NCBI GenBank assembly: GCA_963771655.1
Contig: CAVYUG010000004.1
Span: 598,266-662,265, forward strand
Source: JAWVFM01 sp963771655
GTDB lineage: Bacteria; Actinomycetota; Thermoleophilia; Solirubrobacterales; 70-9
DNA: 64,000 bases
Reading direction: 5' to 3'
A model generated the notes under the pieces. The model was not told the origin of the DNA. It saw only the letters and a list, made by a program, of their open reading frames with translations, and made no database searches. The position numbers and the translations under genes are program-made. Below, piece by piece: positions 8,673-17,338 of this stretch. Positions within the stretch are counted from its first letter, which is position 1. Every line of letters starts with the position of its first letter.

Positions 8673-9994
8673 GACGCGTCATCCGCGAGCACGCACGCGA
8701 CTTCGCAGCGATCATGGTCGTCGTCGTCCTCGGCCTCGCGACGACGGTGACGATCCTCGCGCAGCAGTCGGCGAGCTTCCCCTCGTGGGTGCCCATCCTC
8801 GGGTCGGACCACTTCGAGCTCAAGGGCAGGTTCACCTCCGCGCAGGCGATCACTCCCGGGCAGGGCCAGGAGGTGACGATCGCCGGGATCAAGGTCGGCA
8901 CCGTCGCCGGGGTCGGCCTCGAGGGTGGCAACGCGATCGTCACCATGGACGTCGATCCGAGCTTCGCCTCGCTGATCCACCCCGACGCCGAGTTGCTACT
9001 GAGGCCGCGGACCGGCCTCCAGGACATGACGGTCGAGATCGATCCGGGGCGCGGAGGCAAGCCGGTGAAGGAGGGCTCGACGATCCCGCTCGCCCAGACG
9101 GCGCCGAACGTCATGCCGGACCAGATCCTCGCCTCCGTCGACGCGGACACCCGCTCGTACCTCCAGCTCCTGCTGCAGGCGGCGGGCCAAGGCCTCGGCG
9201 GGAACGGAGCCGAGCTGGCCGCGGCGCTCAAGCGCCTCTCGCCGACGTCCCGCTACCTCTCCGAGATCGGCAGCGCGTTGGCCAAGCGCCGCAGCGACAT
9301 CGCTCACGTGGTCACGAGCCTCACGCGACTGAGCGAGGAGCTGGGACACAGTGACACTCAGCTGGCGGGCTTCGTCCGCTCGTCAAACGACGTCCTCGGC
9401 GCGTTCGCGAACCAGCAGAGCTCGCTGCGAAGCGCGATCCAGGAGCTCCCGGGCGCGCTTCGCGAAACGCGCCGCGCCCTCGCCAGCGGCGACCAGCTGG
9501 CCCTCCAGCTCGGGCCGGCGTCCCGGCGGCTGATCCCGGCCGCACACGCACTCGCGCCGGCGCTGCGGCAAACGCGCCCCCTCTTCCGCGACACGGTGGG
9601 GCCGATCCAGCACGAGATCCGGCCGTTCGCCCGCGCCGCTCGCAAGCCGCTGCGCCACGTCGACCAGGCGGCGAGGCCGCTCGAGCAGACGGTGACGCGG
9701 CTCGGCAGCGGGCTGCACAACCTGAACCTCGGCCTCAACGCCCTCGCCTACAACCCGGCCGGCTCCGGGCAGGAGGGCTACCTCTTCTGGCTCGGGTGGA
9801 TGAACCACGACACCAACGCGATCTTCTCAACGCAGGATGCGGGAGGGCCTCTGCGACACGGACTCGTGCTCTTGAGCTGCAGCACCGCGCTCGGGGCCGA
9901 GGCGGTGGCGGCCGGCGACCCCGTCGTGAAGACCCTGCAGCAGCTCTCGAATATTCCGACCAGCGCGCAGATCACGAGCGACGGGGGCTGCTGA
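8669..9994 (+). CDS. MCE family protein, fifth of six
   Basis: The GTG at 8669 forms a GTGA overlap with the preceding stop. The open frame extends further upstream, but that part is antisense-like translation of the previous gene. The 441-residue product starts with a short basic stretch and a membrane segment (FAAIMVVVVLGLATTVTIL), then an MCE domain at about 48-135 (ITPGQGQEVTIAGIKVGTV, GLQDMTVEIDPG) and a helical C-terminal half. No lipobox Cys is seen, unlike the lipoprotein MceE of mycobacteria. The stop overlaps the next ATG as TGATG. Confidence 0.9.
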   Translation: MRRVIREHARDFAAIMVVVVLGLATTVTILAQQSASFPSWVPILGSDHFELKGRFTSAQAITPGQGQEVTIAGIKVGTVAGVGLEGGNAIVTMDVDPSFASLIHPDAELLLRPRTGLQDMTVEIDPGRGGKPVKEGSTIPLAQTAPNVMPDQILASVDADTRSYLQLLLQAAGQGLGGNGAELAAALKRLSPTSRYLSEIGSALAKRRSDIAHVVTSLTRLSEELGHSDTQLAGFVRSSNDVLGAFANQQSSLRSAIQELPGALRETRRALASGDQLALQLGPASRRLIPAAHALAPALRQTRPLFRDTVGPIQHEIRPFARAARKPLRHVDQAARPLEQTVTRLGSGLHNLNLGLNALAYNPAGSGQEGYLFWLGWMNHDTNAIFSTQDAGGPLRHGLVLLSCSTALGAEAVAAGDPVVKTLQQLSNIPTSAQITSDGGC

Positions 9995-11568
9995 TGGCGA
10001 CGCGCCCCCCCACCGTCCTCCGGATCCTCATCGTCATCGGCTTCGTCCTCTCGTGCTTCGGGCTCTTCCTCTTTCTCTGGGTTGCTTTCGGGGGCCCGCT
10101 TCCGCTGAGTCCGGAGGGCTATCGCCTGACGGTGCCGTTCAAGGAGGCCAACCAGCTTGCGATCGAATCCGACGTGCGGATCTCCGGCATCTCGGTGGGG
10201 AAGGTCAAGTCGATCTCCCTCGGACCGAACGGCTTTGCCGACGCGACGGTCCAGATCGACCCCCACTTCGCGCCGATCCCCGTGAACACACGCGCGATCC
10301 TGCGCCAGAAGACCCTGCTAGGCGAGACCTATGTGGAGCTGACTCCGGGCAACCGGAACGGTCCCTCGCTCCCCGAGGGCGGCACGCTGCAGCCGGCCCA
10401 GGTCTCCCAGGCGGTCCAGCTCGACGAGGTCCTCCGCACGTTCGACCCGCGGACGAGGCAGGCGTTCAGAGCGTGGATGCAAGGGTCGGCAGCAGCGGTG
10501 CACGGCCGCGGTCCCGATCTGTCGGCGGCGATCGCGGAGCTCGACCCGTTCGCCGAGCAGGCCGACGGAGTCCTCCGCGTCCTTGACAGCCAGCACGTGG
10601 CGGTGCGCGAGCTGATCAGAAATGGCGGCACCGTCTTCCAGGCCCTCTCCGAGCGAAACGGCCAGCTCCGCGGCCTGATCGAGAACGCGAACTCGGTGTT
10701 CGGAGTCTTCGCCAGGCGGAACGCCGACCTGGCCCAGATCTTCCAGATCCTGCCCACGTTCCTGCACGAGTCGCGGTTGACCCTGAGTCGCCTGAACGGC
10801 TTTGCGATCAACACGGACCCGCTTGTGCAGCAGCTGCGCCCGGCGGCGCGGCAGTTGAGCCCGACGCTGATCGCCGCCGGCAGGCTCGCGCCCGACCTCA
10901 GGCGGTTCCTCGCCGGCCTGCGGGGCACGATTGCGGCGTCCGGCACCGGGTTCCCGGCGCTTCGTAGCCTGCTCGACGACGATCTGCCGCCTCTGCTCTC
11001 GAGGCTCGGCATATCGGTGGGCGGCCGGACCCCCTACCTGGCGCAGCTCACCCCGCTGGTCCAGGTGCTGCACGACTACAGGCACGAGATCACGGCGTTC
11101 CTCGCCAACTCCGCCGCGGCCACGAACTATTCTCAGCCCGCGCCGGAGCGCGGCTTCAAGCCGGTCAAGATCCTGCGGACGACGAGCCCGCTCAACCCGC
11201 AGTCGCTCGCCACGTTCTCGCAGCGCCTGACGCCCGATCGCGCCAACCCGTATTTCGAGCCGCTCGGTTATCAGCGCCTTGCGAGCGGACTCGAGACCTT
11301 TGCGAGCACCCCGTGCTCGGCGGGGGCGACGGCGACGCTTCCCTCCGCGGCGACGGTCGCCAACGACCCGAGCTTCAATGTCCGCACGGGTGGCAGCGTG
11401 CCCGACGCCACCGAGCTATTCGAGCGATTGAGGTTCTACGCGTTCGGCGACACGAGCACAACCAAGCGGGTGCCCGCGCCGCCGTGTCGCAAGCAGGGCC
11501 CCTTCGGGTCGCTCGGCGCGCACCCTCAGAGCCACCCCTACTTGCAGGTGCGGGCGCAGCGCCCCTGA
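9994..11568 (+). CDS. MCE family protein, sixth of six
   Basis: The ATG at 9994 shares one base with the previous TGA. The 524-residue product has a membrane segment at about 8-30 (VLRILIVIGFVLSCFGLFLFLW), an MCE domain at about 35-118 (LAIESDVRISGISVGKV, TLLGETYVELTPG) and a long helical part. It closes the run of six coupled MCE genes, the same number as in mycobacterial mceA-F operons. The C-terminus is rich in Pro and basic residues and contains one CRKQG Cys. About 157 bp with no gene follow. Confidence 0.9.
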   Translation: MATRPPTVLRILIVIGFVLSCFGLFLFLWVAFGGPLPLSPEGYRLTVPFKEANQLAIESDVRISGISVGKVKSISLGPNGFADATVQIDPHFAPIPVNTRAILRQKTLLGETYVELTPGNRNGPSLPEGGTLQPAQVSQAVQLDEVLRTFDPRTRQAFRAWMQGSAAAVHGRGPDLSAAIAELDPFAEQADGVLRVLDSQHVAVRELIRNGGTVFQALSERNGQLRGLIENANSVFGVFARRNADLAQIFQILPTFLHESRLTLSRLNGFAINTDPLVQQLRPAARQLSPTLIAAGRLAPDLRRFLAGLRGTIAASGTGFPALRSLLDDDLPPLLSRLGISVGGRTPYLAQLTPLVQVLHDYRHEITAFLANSAAATNYSQPAPERGFKPVKILRTTSPLNPQSLATFSQRLTPDRANPYFEPLGYQRLASGLETFASTPCSAGATATLPSAATVANDPSFNVRTGGSVPDATELFERLRFYAFGDTSTTKRVPAPPCRKQGPFGSLGAHPQSHPYLQVRAQRP

Positions 11569-11725
11569 TGCGCCGCCGGCCGGCGTCCCGTCCGTAGAGT
11601 CCCGCAAGCAAGTCTGCGGGCTACACGCGTTGCGGGCGCACCGGATCGAGGGGACGATGGTTGCCGAAGATCAGGGTGTCGAATCCCGAGCGGCGCCGTC
11701 GAGAAGCACGAGCCAAGGAGCAGAC

Positions 11726-12511
11726 ATGAGCAAGAGGGGATATGCCTTCGTTCTCGTCGTTGCGGTGGCCACCGCGTCGCTCACCGCCGTGGTGAGCTCG
11801 AGCGCCGCCACGAACAACGTGTCACACGCGAGCTTCGGATTCCAGCCGACGAAGGTGCCGAAGAAGGCCTACAAGGCGGGCAAGATCACCGTCCACACCG
11901 ACACCGTCTTCGCGAGCCCGGGAATCAAGCCCGATGGTGGATTCACGAAGCGGGTCCAGATCTACTTCGACAAGAACATCAAGTTCAACACCAAGGCGGC
12001 GAAGACCTGCGCCGGGGCCTTCTCCTCGAACACGACCATGGCGCTCGCGATGGCGCAGTGTCGCAAGGCGAAGATCGGCACCGGGCTCGCATCGACGGCC
12101 CCGCCGTCGGACTTCCCCGGATGCGTCATCGCCTTCAACGGCGTGCCGCTGGGAAAGAATCCGACGATCGTGCTCTACACGCGAGTGTCGTTCACGACCG
12201 GCGGCAAGCCGAACTGCTCGGATCCCGCCCACAACAATTCGGGCGACACGAGCGCGACGCTGATCGGCGTGCTGAGGCCCGCGAGCGGTCAGTACGGCAA
12301 GCAGCTCGATGTGAACAACATCGACGGGCTGCCGCTGCCACTCGACGACTTCACCTCGAGCATCAAGAAGGGCGACTACGTCAGCGCCCGATGCAAGTCC
12401 GGCAACAAGAAGTGGCACGTGAAGACCGTGCACACCTACAGCGGCGGCCCGCCCTCGCCCCAGCCGCCGGTCACCGTCGCCGAAACGGAGAAATGCAAGG
12501 TGAAGAAGTAG
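11726..12511 (+). CDS. Secreted protein of unknown function
   Basis: The ATG at 11726 has a good AAGGAG ribosome site at 11715-11720, which is why it is preferred over an upstream in-frame start at 11630. The 261-residue product opens with a clear signal peptide (MSKRGYAFVLVVAVATASLTAVV, cleavage near the SSAA stretch). The mature part has evenly spaced Cys (KTCAGAF, AQCRKAK, FPGCVIA, PNCSDP, ARCKSG, EKCKVKK), suggesting disulfides. I do not recognise the family. It lies alone after the MCE genes and before a universal stress protein. The 157-bp gap upstream holds a 6-bp hairpin (CCCGCA/TGCGGG at 11601-11620) without a T-run. Confidence 0.75.
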   Translation: MSKRGYAFVLVVAVATASLTAVVSSSAATNNVSHASFGFQPTKVPKKAYKAGKITVHTDTVFASPGIKPDGGFTKRVQIYFDKNIKFNTKAAKTCAGAFSSNTTMALAMAQCRKAKIGTGLASTAPPSDFPGCVIAFNGVPLGKNPTIVLYTRVSFTTGGKPNCSDPAHNNSGDTSATLIGVLRPASGQYGKQLDVNNIDGLPLPLDDFTSSIKKGDYVSARCKSGNKKWHVKTVHTYSGGPPSPQPPVTVAETEKCKVKK

Positions 12512-12524
12512 CGGGGAGCGGGCG

Positions 12525-12971
12525 GTGCTCGAGCGCATAGTCGTAGGCAACGACGGCTCGGACACCGCCTGGGCCGCCGTCCAGGAGGCGATCTACCTCG
12601 CGAAGGCGACCGGCGCCCGTCTGGACATCGTCACCGCCTATCACTCGAAGATGGGGAAGGTGCTGTCCGACGCCGAACGAGCTGACGTACCGGGCGACGT
12701 GGGCTGGGAGACGGGCCCCCACCAGGAGGTCAACCTGATCCTCGACCGAGCGGCCGGCGAGGCCGAGAAAGCCGGTGTCGCGACGAACACCCATCCGCGC
12801 GAGGGCGATCCAGCGGACGTGCTGATCGAGGTCGCCGAGAAGACGGGTGCCGACCTCATCGTCGTCGGCAACAAGGGAATGACCGGCGCAACGCGGTTCC
12901 TGCTGGGGAGCGTCCCGAACAAGATCTCCCACCACGCGCCCTGCGACGTCTACATCGTTCGCACGACCTGA
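12525..12971 (+). CDS. Universal stress protein (UspA family)
   Basis: The 148-residue product fits a single Usp domain. It begins with RIVVGNDGSDTAW, the usual nucleotide-binding beta strand and Asp, and has the ATP-site loop VVGNKGMTGATRFLLGSV, which follows the G-x2-G-x9-G-S pattern. Such proteins bind ATP and are made under starvation or hypoxia. The start is GTG, 14 bp after the preceding gene, with GGGGAG upstream. A second Usp gene lies at 48558. Confidence 0.9.
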   Translation: MLERIVVGNDGSDTAWAAVQEAIYLAKATGARLDIVTAYHSKMGKVLSDAERADVPGDVGWETGPHQEVNLILDRAAGEAEKAGVATNTHPREGDPADVLIEVAEKTGADLIVVGNKGMTGATRFLLGSVPNKISHHAPCDVYIVRTT

Positions 12972-12989
12972 GCGCGCGCCGGCGGGATC

Positions 12990-13523
12990 TCAGCTCCCGA
13001 AGCGGATAACGCTCACCACCGGCGCCCCGAAGGGGCTGAGCGCATCCCGCCCGCCGAGCGCCTCCAGCTCGATCGCGAAGGCGAACGCCGCCAGGTCGGC
13101 CCCTGCCTCGTCGACGATCTGCGCCACGGCCGCTGCGGTGCCGCCCGTGGCGACGAGGTCGTCGCAGATGACGACCCGATCGCCGGGCCCGAAGGCGTCG
13201 GTGTGCGCGTGGAGCTGGTCGACGCCGTACTCGAGCTCGTAGTCGGCGAAGATCGTGGCCCTCGGCAGCCGCCCGGGCTTGCGCGCCGGGATGAAGCCCG
13301 CCCCGATCGCGTTGGCCAAAGCGGCGCCGAAGATGAACCCCCGCGCCTCGGGAGCGACGACGTGGGTGACCCCCGAGCCCACCTCCGCCCGCACGCCATC
13401 GGCGATCAGCCGTAGGAGTTCCGAGAACGCCGCGGGGTCCGCCATCAGCGGCGTGGCGTCCTTGAAGCTGACCCCCGGGCGGGGGAAGTCCGCCAGTCCG
13501 CCACGGCGCGCAGCCGGGTTCAC
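12990..13523 (-). CDS. apt: Adenine phosphoribosyltransferase
   Basis: The product has the PRPP-binding motif VVICDDLVATGGTA at about residues 118-131 and the APT N-terminal signature DFPRPGVSFKDATPLM. It converts adenine and PRPP to AMP in purine salvage. The only canonical start after the upstream in-frame stop is the GTG at 13523. It gives 177 residues, normal for APT. The gene is convergent with the Usp gene and reads away from the nrdJ block. Confidence 0.93.
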   Translation of the reverse strand: MNPAARRGGLADFPRPGVSFKDATPLMADPAAFSELLRLIADGVRAEVGSGVTHVVAPEARGFIFGAALANAIGAGFIPARKPGRLPRATIFADYELEYGVDQLHAHTDAFGPGDRVVICDDLVATGGTAAAVAQIVDEAGADLAAFAFAIELEALGGRDALSPFGAPVVSVIRFGS

Positions 13524-13556
13524 CTTCGAGACGACGTCGACATGCGGGAGACCCTA

Positions 13557-13676
13557 GTGAGCGCCCCGCGTGGAGATGGCGTGGACGTAGTTGGCCACGA
13601 CGGCCTCCGTGATGCGGAGAGGGACCACATCCTCCGCATCGCCCTCGACGGGCTTCGCTACCGGCCCGACGCCTAG
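13557..13676 (+). CDS. Possible small protein of 39 residues
   Basis: A GTG-started frame fills the gap between apt and nrdJ and ends just before a hairpin. It ends in RIALDGLRYRPDA. There is no ribosome site of note and I recognise no family. Its codons look like those of the neighbours, but antisense or spacer DNA at this GC content often stays open by chance. Confidence 0.25.
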   Translation: MSAPRGDGVDVVGHDGLRDAERDHILRIALDGLRYRPDA

Positions 13677-13698
13677 CCGGGCCGGCGCTTCGCCCGGC
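13676..13698. terminator. Hairpin between the small frame and nrdJ
   Basis: GCCGGGC (13676-13682) pairs with GCCCGGC (13692-13698) around a 9-nt loop. It lies between a plus-strand frame end and the minus-strand end of nrdJ, so it could act in both directions. No T-run is present. Confidence 0.4.
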
Positions 13699-13706
13699 CT
13701 ATCCCC

Positions 13707-16532
13707 TCAGCCGCAGCCGGTGTTGTTGCCGCAGCTCGAGCACGTGTAGCACGAGCCGGTGCGCTGCATCATGCCCCCGCACTGCTCGCAGACGGGTCCG
13801 AGCTCCATGCCGCGGCGCTTCGCCGGGACCACAGGCGGCGTGTCGGTGAGAGCCGACGTCGCCGGCTGCGATTCGCTGGAAGCGGTTGCCTCGGCGGAGC
13901 CGGTTCCGTTGCCCGCCCCATTGCCGTGGCCGTTGCCGCCGTTGGCCGGGCCCTCCTCGACGTACCCGGCCACCTCAGCCTCCTTGCGCGCGCGAACCTC
14001 CGGCGTGAGGATGCCGAGGTCCTCGAGCTCGTCGGGATCGTCGATGAAGCGGCTTGCGAGCCAGCGCATGATGTAGTCGGGCATCGACTTCGCGAAGGGG
14101 ATCTCGGGGTTGGTCGTGATCCCCTCGGGGTCGAAGCGCATGTAGCTGAACTTCTGCACGAACACCTCGAGCGGCACGCCGTACTGCAGGCCCATCGAGA
14201 TCGCCGTCGCGAACGCGTTCATCATCCCGCGGAGAGTCGAGCCCTCCTTGCCGATGTCGGTCAGGAAGATCTCCCCGACCGAGCCGTCCTCGTACTTGCC
14301 GGCGGTGATGTAGCCCTCGTGGCCGGCGATCGAGAACTTGTGGGTGATCGACTCGCGCTCGCGTGGCATCCGCCGCCGCACCGGTGTCGGCTCGGCGGCC
14401 TCCGCGGTCGCGGCCATGGCCTCGTCCTTCTTGTCGCCCGCGTCGGTGCGCAGCGCCTGCGCCGTCTTCGAGCCGTCGCGGTAGATCGCAAGCGCCTTCA
14501 ACCCGAGCCTCCAGCCCTCCGTGTAGGCGTCCTCGATGTCGGCGACGGTCGCCGACTGCGGGAGGTTCACCGTCTTCGAGATCGCGCCGGAGATGAAGGG
14601 CTGCGCCGCGGCCATCATCCGGATGTGCCCGAGATGCGAGATCGCGCGCTCGCCGACCGCCACGTCGAACACCGGCAGATGCTCCTCGCGAACGCCGGGG
14701 GCGCCGACGATGGTGGCGTTCTCGTTGATGTGGGCCTCGATCTGCTCGATCTCCTGCTCTGAGTAGCCGAGCGTGCGGAGCGCCATGGGCACCGTTTGGT
14801 TGACGATCGTCATCTGACCGCCGCCCACCAGCTCCTTGAACTTGACGAGCGAGAAGTCGGGCTCGATGCCCGTGGTGTCGCAGTCCATGAGGAACGAGAT
14901 GGTCCCCGTGGGCGCAAGCACCGTCGCCTGAGCATTGCGATACCCGTGCTCGTCGCCGAGCTCGACCGCCTCGTCCCACGCCTCGCGCGCGGCGGCGAGC
15001 AGCTCGGCGTCGGCGCACGCGGAGTCGTCGATGCCGTAGGCCGCGTCGCGATGCATCCGCATCACGGCGTTGTGCTCGTCGCGGTTCTCCGCGTAGCGCT
15101 CGTACGGGCCGATCGCGGCGGCGACCTGAGCCGACTCGCGGTAGCCGCGGCCGGTCATGAATGCCGTGATCGCGCCGGCAACCGCGCGACCCTCGTCGGA
15201 GTCGTACGGCAGGCCGTTCGCCATCAGGTAGGCGCCGAGGTTCGCGTAGCCCAGGCCGAGCTGGCGAAATGCGCGGGCATTGCGGCCGATCTCCTCGGTG
15301 GGATAGCTCGACGGGCTCACGACGATCTCCTGGGCGAGCAGGACGATGTCGACCGCGTGCTTGAACTCGGCGACGCCGAGGGAGCCGTCGTCGCGACGGA
15401 ACCGCATCAGGTTGAGCGAGGCGAGGTTGCAGGCCGAGTCGTCGACGTGCATGTACTCGGAGCACGGGTTGGACGCGTTGATGCGCCCCGAGTTCGGGCA
15501 GGTGTGCCAGCGGTTGATCGTGGTGTCGTACTGCACGCCAGGATCCGCGCAGCGCCACGCGGCGTCGGAGATCTGCCCCATGAGGTCACGCGCGGGGAGC
15601 GTCTTCGTCGCTTCGCCGCCCACGCGGGCGCGCAGGTCCCAGTCGTCGCCACGGTCGACCGCCTCCATGAACTCGTCGGTGACGCGCACGGAGTTGTTGG
15701 CGTTCTGGTACTGGATCGACTGGAAGGACTCGCTGTCGAGTCGCATGTCGAAGCCGGCGTCGCGAAGCGCGGCGGCCTTCTTTTCCTCATCTGCCTTGCA
15801 CCAGATGAAGCGCTCCACGTCGGGATGGTCGACGTCGAGGACGACCATCTTCGCCGCGCGGCGGGTCTTGCCGCCGGACTTGATGGTGCCCGCCCACGCG
15901 TCGGCGCCGCGCATGAAGCTCACCGGGCCGGAGGCGAGCCCGCCCTTCGAGAGGTGCTCGACCGAGCCGCGAATGTTCGAGAGGTTGATGCCCGAGCCGG
16001 ACCCGCCGCGGAAGATCATGCCCTCCTTGGTGTTCCAGTCGAGGATCGACTCCATCGTGTCCTCGACGCTCAGGATGAAGCAGGCGGAGCACTGGGGATG
16101 CTCCTCGAAGCCGACGTTGAACCAGACCGGGCTGTTGAAGGCGGCCTTCTGGTGGAGGAGGATGTGCGTCAGTTCGGCCTCGAACGCGTCGGCGTCCTCG
16201 TCGCTCGCGAAGTAGCCGCCCTCGCGACCCCAGCCGGCGATGGTCCCAGCGACCCGGGAGATCATCTGCTTGACCGAGCTCTCGCGCTCGGGCGATCCGA
16301 GCTTGCCGCGGAAGTACTTCTGGGCGACGATGTTGGTGGCGTTCTGCGACCAGAACTTCGGGAACTCGACGCCGTGCTGCTCGAAGGCCGGGTTCTCGGG
16401 ATCGCCGATCACGGCATCGCGGACCTCCCACTCGACCTCGTCGAAGGGGTGGACGCCCGCGGTGGTGAAGCGGCGCTCGACGGTCAGGCCATCGTCGGTG
16501 GTGAGCGGGTCTTTTGCAGCAGTTTTCGTCAT
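13707..16532 (-). CDS. nrdJ: Vitamin B12-dependent (class II) ribonucleoside-diphosphate reductase
   Basis: The 941-residue product makes deoxyribonucleotides using adenosylcobalamin. Visible signatures include FNSPVWFNVG near the N-terminus, the GGSGSGINLS loop, NPCSEYM and a Cys-rich tail (CEQCGGMM, CYTCSSCGNN) that carries the redox or zinc Cys typical of NrdJ. The ATG at 16532 is chosen because AGAGG lies just upstream; an in-frame start at 16571 would sit inside the end of nrdR. No intein is seen: the length is normal. It is the second gene of the nrdR-nrdJ operon, 31 bp after nrdR. Confidence 0.96.
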   Translation of the reverse strand: MTKTAAKDPLTTDDGLTVERRFTTAGVHPFDEVEWEVRDAVIGDPENPAFEQHGVEFPKFWSQNATNIVAQKYFRGKLGSPERESSVKQMISRVAGTIAGWGREGGYFASDEDADAFEAELTHILLHQKAAFNSPVWFNVGFEEHPQCSACFILSVEDTMESILDWNTKEGMIFRGGSGSGINLSNIRGSVEHLSKGGLASGPVSFMRGADAWAGTIKSGGKTRRAAKMVVLDVDHPDVERFIWCKADEEKKAAALRDAGFDMRLDSESFQSIQYQNANNSVRVTDEFMEAVDRGDDWDLRARVGGEATKTLPARDLMGQISDAAWRCADPGVQYDTTINRWHTCPNSGRINASNPCSEYMHVDDSACNLASLNLMRFRRDDGSLGVAEFKHAVDIVLLAQEIVVSPSSYPTEEIGRNARAFRQLGLGYANLGAYLMANGLPYDSDEGRAVAGAITAFMTGRGYRESAQVAAAIGPYERYAENRDEHNAVMRMHRDAAYGIDDSACADAELLAAAREAWDEAVELGDEHGYRNAQATVLAPTGTISFLMDCDTTGIEPDFSLVKFKELVGGGQMTIVNQTVPMALRTLGYSEQEIEQIEAHINENATIVGAPGVREEHLPVFDVAVGERAISHLGHIRMMAAAQPFISGAISKTVNLPQSATVADIEDAYTEGWRLGLKALAIYRDGSKTAQALRTDAGDKKDEAMAATAEAAEPTPVRRRMPRERESITHKFSIAGHEGYITAGKYEDGSVGEIFLTDIGKEGSTLRGMMNAFATAISMGLQYGVPLEVFVQKFSYMRFDPEGITTNPEIPFAKSMPDYIMRWLASRFIDDPDELEDLGILTPEVRARKEAEVAGYVEEGPANGGNGHGNGAGNGTGSAEATASSESQPATSALTDTPPVVPAKRRGMELGPVCEQCGGMMQRTGSCYTCSSCGNNTGCG

Positions 16533-16563
16533 CGCAACCTCTCGTCTGCGGGCATTTTGGGGG

Positions 16564-17049
16564 CTACGCATGCTGGTCCGCGCGCCGGACGGAACGGGGG
16601 GCCTCCGAAAGCCCCGAAATTGCGGGATCAGCGCCCTCGATCTGCAGCTCGCCTACGGGCTCCAGGGTCCCGAGGTACTGGAGGTAGGCCCCGCGGTCGA
16701 GCTCGGCGAACCCGGCAAGGCACAGCTCGCCGACCCGCTCGGCCGCCAGCTCGCCACCGGCGCGCTCGAGCTCGGCGGCGACCAGCTCGACGATCGCGTC
16801 GAGGTCGTCGCCCCCGACGTCGCGCTTGTGGGCGGCGCCGGCGAGAGCGCCCCGGAGCTTCGCCGGCTCGAACCGCTGCCGCTCGCCGCTTCGCTTGCGG
16901 ATCCACAGCCGCTCGGCCACGGCGCGCTCGTAGGTCGTCATCCGGTGACCGCACTCGGGGCAGGCGCGGCGCCGCCGCACGGTCGCGCCATCGTCCGCTG
17001 AACGGGTCTCCGTGACGCGGGTGGGGGCGTTGCAGAGGGGACAGAGCAT
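16564..17049 (-). CDS. nrdR: Transcriptional repressor NrdR
   Basis: The 161-residue product has the zinc ribbon (MLCPLCN ... ACPECGHRMTTYER) and the ATP-cone (IRKRSGERQRFEPAKLRGAL) that define NrdR. It senses ATP/dATP and represses ribonucleotide reductase genes. The ATG at 17049 is preferred over upstream frame because family members start at the zinc ribbon. Two NrdR-box-like sites precede it, so autoregulation together with nrdJ is likely. Confidence 0.95.
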   Translation of the reverse strand: MLCPLCNAPTRVTETRSADDGATVRRRRACPECGHRMTTYERAVAERLWIRKRSGERQRFEPAKLRGALAGAAHKRDVGGDDLDAIVELVAAELERAGGELAAERVGELCLAGFAELDRGAYLQYLGTLEPVGELQIEGADPAISGLSEAPRSVRRADQHA

Positions 17050-17056
17050 GCCCCGA

Positions 17057-17106
17057 AGTATACCTATATACAAAGAATCGTCGAAGCAGAACGCTACATA
17101 TAGCGT
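17057..17106 (-). promoter_or_regulatory. nrdR-nrdJ promoter with two NrdR boxes
   Basis: ACGCTACATATAGCGT at 17091-17106 has 6-bp perfect inverted arms and closely matches the NrdR-box pattern ACACTATATATAGTGT. A weaker copy with core CTATATA lies at 17061-17076, 30 bp away start to start (about three helical turns), as in known box pairs. On the minus strand TTCGAC (17085-17080), a 17-bp spacer and TATACT (17062-17057) make a good sigma-70 promoter. Its expected start site is at or next to the nrdR ATG, so the mRNA may be leaderless. The boxes overlap the -10/spacer and lie above the -35. The remaining 230 bp up to 17338 show nothing else I can name. Confidence 0.75.
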
Positions 17107-17338
17107 CTGACGAGCCCGCAATCAAGGTTCAGCTAGGGCGGCGGTCGCCCGGCGCTGTCCGCGGGGGGGCCCGAGGCGTTCGTTGCGGGATTGACGGCGC
17201 TATAGCACCCAAAACTCCACAACGAACCAAGATCGCGGCCGGGGGGCGGAGGTCGGCGTTGACGAGGACCGGCCCGGCGGGCTGGTCGATCTGTCCTGGA
17301 CTGAGCCCGCGGGCCCCGCGCGCAGCTACCCTCCAGGC

